Positions 57,194 to 64,000 of a DNA stretch of 64,000 bases are shown one piece after another. Position numbers and translations under genes: made by a program. The notes beneath the pieces were generated by a model that ran no database searches, was not told where the DNA came from, and was given only the letters and a program-made list of their open reading frames with translations. The stretch covers positions 2,108,001 to 2,172,000 of the forward strand of contig JAACJO010000007.1 of NCBI GenBank assembly GCA_013368445.1, read 5' to 3'. This stretch comes from Leucocoprinus leucothites. Its lineage: Eukaryota; Basidiomycota; Agaricomycetes; Agaricales; Agaricaceae. Within the stretch, counting starts at the first letter, position 1, and each line of letters begins with the position of its first letter.

Positions 57194-59654
57194 CTATTTG
57201 TACACCGTCAAATGGACATGTAGTTGAGTAGAAACTCCAATGAGGAAATGCAGAGAAAGTGGTGATTGCTTGGACCTGTCGTCTGGGAAGAAATCTGAAA
57301 CCCAGTCCTCGAGACCCCTGGTACCGACCCGATCCTCGACAGATAAGGTTCGAAGTGTGCCTTCTGATGGTTTATCGGCAAGCCTGACAAGCAATTTGTT
57401 CGGAGGAGTCTATCATTCAATCAATATTTGACGAGAGGGCCAAAGATCGACGCAACAAACCTGGGTGATGAGCCAGTGAATGAATTTGGCAAAATATTCG
57501 GGGTCTGGATCTTGTAATTTTTCAAAGTCAAAAGATTCCATTTTATCCATAAAAGTTGTTATATGCTCGGTTTTCAGAACGGGGGCGATACGCCATGGAA
57601 ACCATTGGGTAAAGTTAAGAACGTTGACATTCACTAAGCGGATGAAGCCAAATTTCAAAAGCTAGTCAGGGACTATCAACCCGATAACCGATGATACTGA
57701 CCATTAGAACATGGATTGTTATGTTTGCCCAGCCATCGAATACACCGAACAGCAGGATCGAGGATCACAGTGTCCCCACTTATGTGAAATTTGCCCGAAC
57801 GAGCAGGATCCTGGAGAAAATCGGCAAAGGAAGCATGGTAGAATTGCAGAGATTTTGAAGAAGCTTCACTTGGATGAGGAACATTGAGCACCGAATGCAA
57901 TGATTTGAGTGCTCCGTAGTATAAAGCTTGAGTAAGGAGGAGATAATCAGCCTGATCTTGAACATATCGCACGTGCTGACGCTCAGCGAAATTTAGGCTT
58001 GCACTCAAAATCTGCATTGTTATAGGCAGGACAGTGGCCGGTACGTCAGAAAGGACCCGACCGTAGAGCCGGTCGAGGGCTTCAAGTGGGTTAACCTGAG
58101 TACCTCCGTCAACTCCAAGACCGGAAGCTACCCTGGTGCAGATTTGGAGTTGTTTCTCTGGATCACCAACTTCCTTGTCTCCGATAAATCGGGCCATAAA
58201 AGATACATAACCAAGATGACCAGTTGCTGCCTTACAAAGGCGATCTATATCCTGCCTCAGTGGCCAGTCTGCAGGTAGAAAACCTGCAAACTGCTTTCGG
58301 ATTTTTGCGAGCTCCCCTTCCAGAATGCGCCTCGCATCGGCTTGTGCTTCAGCGTCGTTAACAGAAATCTCCTTTTTATCGCAAGCAGCAGGAAAGTCAA
58401 CATCAGAAACTATCGTTCTGAGGTGCCATTCTGGACGACTGTAGATCAACCATAGCAGTGGGAATTGCTCGATTCGTCCGGTATGATCAAGGAGGAGCTG
58501 GACAAGCTCGCATTGCGCCTCTGTGCCTTTGCACTCATCCAAGCCATCAAGTATGATGAGTAGGGGATCCTGGAGAGAGGCGTCTGGGGTGATTGCGATA
58601 ATTTGGAATGGCTCAATGATAAGCTTATTAAACTGGGTAGAGCGAGTTTTGTCCAGGATCAAGGGATCATCCACTAGGCGCTGGCTGATGATCTGTTTAT
58701 AAGCATTGTTCCTTATCGCGAGCTGGTAGGCAAGCGTCGGGATGACGGTCGCAGGGTCGTTAATCTGTCCTGGCCGGGAGAAGAAGAATGTTCCTCCCAG
58801 ATGCCCTGTTCTCTCCAGCTCCTCCGCAATGCTCTGCGCAATAGCAGATTTGCCAATTCCTGCTGGGCCCATGTACCACATGAGCCTCTGTTCTCGATTG
58901 GGATTGCCACGCCATTGTAGAACCTCATTTCTCAGTAGCGCTCGAGTATTTTCGCTACATCGAGGTGGGTACTCCCGATAATATGAGTCGTGTATCGCCT
59001 CAGGCCGTCCCTTCTCGATGAGTCGCTGCAATACTAGTACGAGTACGGTCAGGTTGCAGCTGAGGCCAGTGAAAAACATCTTACCAGGTTGATTGGACTG
59101 GATCGTGTCACCCATGTTCACGTGTCCATTGATAACAAAGCTGCTTGCGTTGGCGAAGGGACCCCATGCGGGATAAAGATTAAGTGCTGTAGATCGTCGG
59201 TGAGAAGGTGATCGTGTAGCATAGGCATCAGGTGGCTTGCCTGCGTCGTGCTGGCTCTGATTTTTTGCCTCTGCGCCAGATTGTTGATAGCCTTTCGAAA
59301 ATGCTTGCATGGTATTCAATGAGAAATCCAGGTGCCGAGTCCGAGAGGTAATGTCCTGAATCATTGATGGGTGGCTCGGTGCTGAAAGCGAATGAGCGAC
59401 AGGGGACAAAATCATACAATATAATGAGGGTACCTACCTTTGTGGGGTTCCGCTTTGATGTTCTCAATGTTATCGCGACAATCTGCTTCACTGGCATCGA
59501 GTTGTAGCGGTGTCCCTTGGTTCTTGGTGGGACTTATCGGTGGTTTGTTTGCATCGTCGTCTTGGGCTTTCCGAGTCGAGGGATAGGGTTCTTGTTCACT
59601 TTCTGAGAATCTAATTCTGACCCAAATTCTCTCAAATATTGCTTTCAGAGGCAT
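57194..59654 (-). CDS. NLR-F: NACHT-domain STAND NTPase, five exons with an exonised intron
   Basis: Predicted 744-residue NLR, the longest intact member. Minus-strand exons: 59654-59438, 59381-59085, 59033-57702, 57633-57461 and 57409-57194; phases agree. Blocks: MPLKAIFERIWVRIRFSESE, WGPFANASSFVINGHVNM, YMGPAGIGKSAIAQS, LLIILDGLDECKG, YSRPEWH, HASFADFLQDPARSG, LQDPDPEYFAKFIHW and the terminal WVSDFFPDDRSKQSPLSL. Intron 1 has a normal GTAGGT donor, which fixes the position of the GC donors in A, D and E. Paralog exons 2 and 3 are fused here: the donor GT has become AT and the former intron is 42 nt, in frame and without stops, so it is translated as DAYATRSPSHRRST. A GPALPP relic lies behind it on the same strand. 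Confidence 0.87.
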
Positions 59655-60212
59655 AGCGGGAGGGTTGGATCATGGGAAGAGGCACGTCGCTTGGCGTCTA
59701 TCTTCCGGTGAGAAGCTTTGCTTGAAGCTCTGTATTACAGCTGTTGAGCCAAAAATATACAACGTCAACCTACAGGCGCCCAAATGAGACTGACACGGAA
59801 AGGCTGGTCAGTCAATCATCGCTGAGGTCGTACATTCTTCTGAGGAAAGGCTTGGTGATACACCGCCCGTTCTCTTGACAGTCAGAGTGCAAAACCAGTG
59901 TGCAAGCATGATTGACTGCATGTAGTATCTTGTACATAATACATACCAGGGCAGAGGCCTGGCGATCGTCTATGAAAGGCGCTCCCTGGAATTGTGTGGT
60001 CCGAAATTCTAGGCACTGGCCTAAGGGCATGTCCACAGGTCTTGAAGACATCCTTCTCCCAGTCTCCCCTCTCCGTAGCGCGTATCAAACTTGTTGGTCC
60101 CCACTTGTCTACCACACAATGGGCCAGGGAAGCTGAGGTTCCCTCACTGCGACACTTCTGGTAATAAGTGTATGCCAAAATAAAACAAGTACACCATGAC
60201 AGACGTACAACA
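59655..60212. other. NLR-F upstream region / 3' flank of GPALPP relic 2
   Basis: Counterpart of 45028-45611. The promoter element is at 59746-59759. No gene is supported. Confidence 0.5.
59746..59759 (-). promoter_or_regulatory. Conserved NLR promoter element (NLR-F)
   Basis: GAGCCAAAAATATA on the + strand, identical to the NLR-A element, about 92-105 bp before the start codon. Confidence 0.52.
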
Positions 60213-61386
60213 TTACAAGAAGTTTCCACCCTCACCCTCACCAAAGCGATCTCCCAAGCCTTTCGACTCGCGGGTCATTTGGTTCCATCTGTTGTCGTCC
60301 ATGAGCCTCCCACCGAGGGCCGTATCCCTTGAGTGATCCCAAATAGCCTTTGGTAAGTCGTCCTTGTCCTCTGTATTCTTTCGCAATGTGTGCTGTTCAA
60401 TGAGTGAAAGGCCGCGGAGTGATCGCTACGGTGATCGCTACGGTATTTAGCAGGGTTAGTCACAGATAGATTCAGTAGTTGAGCAGAGAGACATACAGCG
60501 TATCCCTCCTGATGCTCCTTTCTTCCTGTTTATTCCGTTTCCTATCCGAGGATCCCACACCGAACTGAGCCTCCTCATTTGCAATGTCGACTGCTCGCCT
60601 CTCCTTCCCAGCTACCCGGTTGGCTATCTGTTGCTGTCTCTCTGCGGGAGTTTCGATCCAGAGGCTGTTGTCACCCTTATTCACAGGTCCATTGTTAGCA
60701 CAAACTGACGCGCCTTGAGTTTGGTTGTATCAAGGTCTATGTGATTCAAATGTATAAGAACTTGGTCAATCGTGGGCCGACACGAAGAAAGAACGTACTT
60801 ACAAGTAGGTCGCAGGCGTTTGGCGGAACCGGCGTCCATCCTTCATGCTTTTGGCTCCTTGGCTTTCTCCTCGTTTTTTCGCCTATGTTCTTCTTTCTCC
60901 ATGAACTCTGCTACAGCATCCCTCTCATGCATGGCCCAAAGGGCTGAAGAAAGGAGTTTAGGGCCAAACTCATCGCCGTCAGAGTCGCCCTCTCGGTAGT
61001 AATATGATGGATGAGAAGGAAAAGAAGGTCCCATAATGCAGTGCGGTGGACTAGAAACGGATGCGGTGGGCGGTTTATGTGAAGATGATTTAGGCTTTGG
61101 AGTCAATGGGTTGGATCGTAGGCGAGAAGTTCCGGGAGGAGAGAGGGGCCATAGCCGTCTTCTTCTTCCCTGTCTTCCTCTCCAGGCTTCTCTTGGTTAC
61201 TCTACAGCAAAGCAGGAGGTATCTGAGGTCTAATATCGTACGATACTTCCGGGGTTTGGATGGACCGGTAATGCGATCAGGGATTTATGGTCCTATCGAA
61301 GGACTAGGACCCTCTCTTTCGTCATCCGAGGCAGTATCAGCATTCACGTTCTCGAGAAGGTGAAGAGGTTTGCCGGGGCCAGTCAT
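60213..61386 (-). pseudogene. GPALPP motif / DUF3752-type gene, degraded copy 2
   Basis: Second relic of the GPALPP1-like gene. From 61386 it reads MTGPGKPLHLLENVNADTAS and stops after EREGPSPSIGP. Further on are GPSFPSHPSYYYREGDSDGD, EFGPKLLSSALWAMHERDA, and the C-terminal domain NKGDNSLWIETPAERQQQ, GKERRAVDIANEEA, SSDRKRNKQEE. Near IRRDT about ten bases present in copy 1 are missing, shifting the frame before the last intron. The end is well kept: RGLSLIEQHTLRKNTED, AIWDHSRDTALGGRLMDD, SKGLGDRFGEG. The last exon is more complete than in copy 1, but the whole cannot be translated. Confidence 0.8.
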
Positions 61387-61734
61387 GGAAGTTTCGCTCA
61401 GCTGGATGGAACTCTGATCAGGGTTATGATGGAATGATCCGGCTGACACACCCACATGTCCTGTCAACACCTAGCGGGGGTCCATCTGGTCGCAACTGAC
61501 GTGCGTTATTGTGGATTGAGAGGGCCTGCCAGACGATCTTGTCGTATGAGGCCTTGTGTTGACCTTGTCTGGTGGCATTTTCTCCCATGACTTCTTGCTC
61601 TCGCTCTCGTCGTCAACTTGTCACCAACCGACCACACCATGTCCGTCATCCTGCCTTGTCTTGCCTTGTCTGCCCAAACGGACGCGTTCCCGGTGTAGTA
61701 CATGGCTGTAACACGTATTATAATTATTTCAAGC
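61387..61734. other. Divergent spacer between GPALPP relic 2 and Ser/Pro copy 5
   Basis: Contains GATCCGGCTGACACACCC, shared with 46601, and a block shared with the 5' junction of copy 2 at 40580-40744. Possibly the original divergent promoter region plus fused foreign sequence. Confidence 0.45.
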
Positions 61735-63059
61735 TCTCCTGAAGAAACTCATGTCATCATGCAAGTACCAATCCCAAGATAAATTAATCTCAATTGATCT
61801 CGTGCCAGTCGTGCTCACACCAAGTCTTGCGTTCAGTATCATCTACCGACCAACACGATCACCAGGTCCCTCTCATAGCGCTTCTGTCTGTTCCCTTTCA
61901 ATGTCGCCCACAACCCTCCTCACACCCTGCCTTGTTCAATGAACCCTTCCCAGCATCGGAGGCTCGCAACTCCTTGTTTCTCTAATTACCAAGTCGTCAG
62001 GCACCACACCCAGTTTACCAACGACACCCGTGGAGTGATTGACATTGGCAGCGCTGTTTCGGCTGGGGGGTGAAGGGGGCGTTTACCTCTGGGTCATTTG
62101 ATGACCGGATGCCACTACCTACCTTATCCTTCACTGTCGATGAAGTGGACAAGCGCCGACGTTCACAGGAATGAGTGTCAGCCGCTGGCAGTCTTAACAG
62201 TGACAGTGAAGGTACTCGATCGAATCGTCGTTCAGTCGCTCCACGATGCTGAACATGCACAATCAAGATCACTTTACAAATTCGCTCCTTTCCAACTCAT
62301 TCTCTAAAACTACTTCCACAGCAGAAGGCGTCACCTATTGCAGAGGAAGACAAAAGCGAACCGCTCCCTCCTGTCTCCTCATCGCTCAACAACTGGATCC
62401 TCCAGATCGTCATCAAGACTGTCACCTCGGAACTCGCCACCAACCTCCCCAGGTGTATCACCAAAACCATCTCCAGGTCCTAGTCTAAACACTTGGAGTC
62501 CATGCCCGTACCCCAACAATGCTGCTACACTGGCTGCCGCGCTGAGGGAGAAGGCAAATTGAGGAATAAGGAGAGCGTTGGCTCAGAAGATCTCTTAGTT
62601 TCTGACAGTGTTTCGAGAAAACCGAGCGACGTTTCAGCACCACCACGGTCTGGCACATCGACGCCACGAGCAAACAAACCACGACTGTTTACCCTGACCC
62701 TAAACTTCCCCACCGGGCGCAAGTCCTCCGCAAACTCCAAGGCCATAACACCATCAAATAGCAACGCCGATAATGACACGGTACCGAACACACCTGCATC
62801 CCCTTCCACCAATACAGGGCTCAGCTCATCACTCACCTTGACATCGACTATGTCCTCCATAGCGAGTAATCAGCTCAAGTCTCCTATCACTCCTTCCTCG
62901 CCCAAGTTCCTACCGTCTCCGAAGACAAGCCGGAAATTATCTTTCGGACTACCATTTTTGAAGGCGGGTAAAGCTATCAAAGGCGTAGATGCGGAAGTAT
63001 TGAGAGGTGTGAGCTCAATTTCGAGTGGAGGCGGTAGACTGCATCTTGACAGTGTATAA
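61735..63059 (+). pseudogene. Ser/Pro-rich gene, degraded copy 5
   Basis: Starts at the same point near the end of exon 1 as copy 2, after similar upstream sequence, and lacks the same ~145-nt internal block with the CPDCFR segment. Exon 1/intron relics read through; several stops and frameshifts follow (for example TGA at about 62172). The 3' half is the best preserved of all copies: a frame from 62493 runs to the original stop with SVGSEDLLVSDSVSRKPSD, NKPRLFTLTLNFPTGRKSS and SRKLSFGLPFLKAGKAIKG. Confidence 0.84.
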
Positions 63060-63689
63060 AAATGGCGACCTCTTCACGCACTTTCAAGGCACTATCTAGC
63101 GTATGTAGAGCTGCCACTGGGAGGGGCGTGGCCTGGTGGAGAAAACGCCGTTCAGATGGGATGGACAAACACATGGATGTTGGGACAGCAGTATTTCTAT
63201 GCGCTTCATAGCGGTTTCGAGATGTTTTATGTTTCCCGTAAGTTCAGAGTCTCGGACCCGGCCTGTGGATACCTTTCCCCGGCCCCTTGGGTGCTGGTGA
63301 CTCGTTTGGGTCATCTCTGCTGAGTATCCACCACACCAACGGCGTAGCTGGCTGTTGGCTGCATCTTGGATGTCGAGAATACTGGGGCATAGCGTTCTCA
63401 GCGTGTCCAATGGTTGTCCCATGGTGATATGGTCAATACCTGGAAGACGCGTGATCCACTGTCATCAGCACTTTATTTTATATCCTTTATCTAACCTTCA
63501 CCGCTCTTTGCCTCTGACCTTGACCTTGTTCGCTTTACTTGGTCTTTCTATAGGTACATATTTCGCGCCTCGCTGCATATTTTTTGGATGGGAATATTTG
63601 GAAGAATCCATATCTGTTTCATTGTTGTTTCGCTCGCATTACAATAGTTTACATCGAACATTGATTTTTGTAGGCTATAATACGTGCTG
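63060..63689. other. Convergent spacer before NLR-G
   Basis: Shared array spacer with the 3' flanks of copy 5 and NLR-G. No gene. Confidence 0.55.
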
Positions 63690-64000
63690 TTATGACGGCG
63701 CCTCCTCGTGCACCGTCAGATGGACATGTAGCTGAGTATAAACTCCGATAAGGAAATGTAGAGAAAGTGGTAATTGTTTGGACTTGTCGTCTGGGAAGAA
63801 ATCTGAAACCCAGTACTTGAAATATTTGGTTTCGAGCTGATACTCGACAGATAAGGTTCGAAATGTGCCCTCTGATGGCTTATCGGCAAGCCTGACGAGC
63901 AATTTGTTCGGAGGAGTCTATCATTCAATCAATATTTGACGAGTGCCAAAGATTGAGGCAACAAACCTTGGTGATGAGCCAGCGAATGAATTCGGCAAAA
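63690..64000 (-). CDS. NLR-G, 3' end only (runs off the window)
   Basis: The last exon 63917-63690 encodes the paralogous terminal module: LVRLADKPSEGTFRTLSVEY, YWVSDFFPDDKSKQLPLSL, HFLIGVYTQLHVHLTV, with a tail about four residues longer than in A, D and F. The previous exon ends at 63967 at a normal AAG|GTTTGT donor and continues past the edge. Its position after Ser/Pro copy 5 matches the other units. The NACHT domain itself cannot be judged. Confidence 0.8.

Larger units (their letters stand above)
26894..64000. repeat. Segmental duplication array: Ser/Pro gene + NLR (+ GPALPP gene) cassettes
   Basis: The same gene order and intergenic sequence recurs. A Ser/Pro-rich gene copy on + begins at 26.9, 40.7, 49.9, 55.7 and 61.7 kb. 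Each is followed by about 0.6 kb of similar spacer and a convergent NLR on - ending at 29.29, 42.59, 52.1, 57.19 and 63.69 kb. NLR-B and NLR-C lie between the first and second units without their own Ser/Pro copy. Behind NLR-D and NLR-F are copies of a GPALPP-type gene; behind NLR-A and NLR-E is a different, mutually similar spacer. The array continues past the right edge. Confidence 0.88.

Noticed and set aside
60213..61386. GPALPP copy 2 as a functional gene
   Set aside because: An early stop after SPSIGP and a ~10-nt gap near IRRDT, relative to copy 1, break the frame twice.

Overview
This 64 kb window is nuclear DNA of a filamentous basidiomycete, most likely an agaricomycete. Genes have many short introns (about 43-110 bp). 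The NACHT proteins and the F-box protein are of the kind that expand in mushroom-forming fungi. I cannot name the species.

The left part (1-26.9 kb) is ordinary and gene-sparse. It holds ribosomal protein eL19 (752-1566, -), a Ser/Thr kinase of the fungal HAL/NPR type (8396-10314, +), a lone short NACHT NLR-like gene (11745-13846, -), a SAM-dependent O-methyltransferase (16383-18276, +) convergent with a FabG-like short-chain reductase (18533-19831, -), a PARP-type zinc-finger protein (20998-22428, -), and a C-terminal relic of an FMN-dependent 2-hydroxy-acid dehydrogenase (about 23320-23730, +). Three of these genes contain micro-exons of 11, 12 and 18 bp. Several kilobases between genes show nothing I can support.

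The right part (26.9-64 kb) is a recently amplified segmental array built from a repeating cassette. Its parts are (i) a Ser/Pro-rich protein gene on +, (ii) a convergent NACHT NLR on - about 0.6 kb away, and in some units (iii) a GPALPP/DUF3752-type gene on - behind the NLR. There are six NLR genes (A-F) and a seventh (G) running off the right edge. NLRs A, C, D and F keep the whole reading frame through six exons (five in F). B and E have damaged 3' ends. The Ser/Pro-rich gene is intact only in the leftmost unit (26894-28664); its four other copies (40.7, 49.9, 55.7 and 61.7 kb) are truncated and frameshifted. Both GPALPP copies (45.6-46.6 and 60.2-61.4 kb) are broken. An intact F-box gene (38135-39667, -) sits inside the array.

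The passenger genes decay while the NLR open frames, their intron phases and a promoter-proximal element (GAGCCAAAAATA on the + strand) are kept. This suggests that selection acts on the NLRs. NLR families of this kind are generally linked to non-self recognition and regulated cell death in fungi; the role of this array is inference. Unusual points are one NLR with an intron turned into coding sequence, GC splice donors in three paralogs, a lost splice donor in NLR-B, and shared N- and C-terminal modules I do not recognise.
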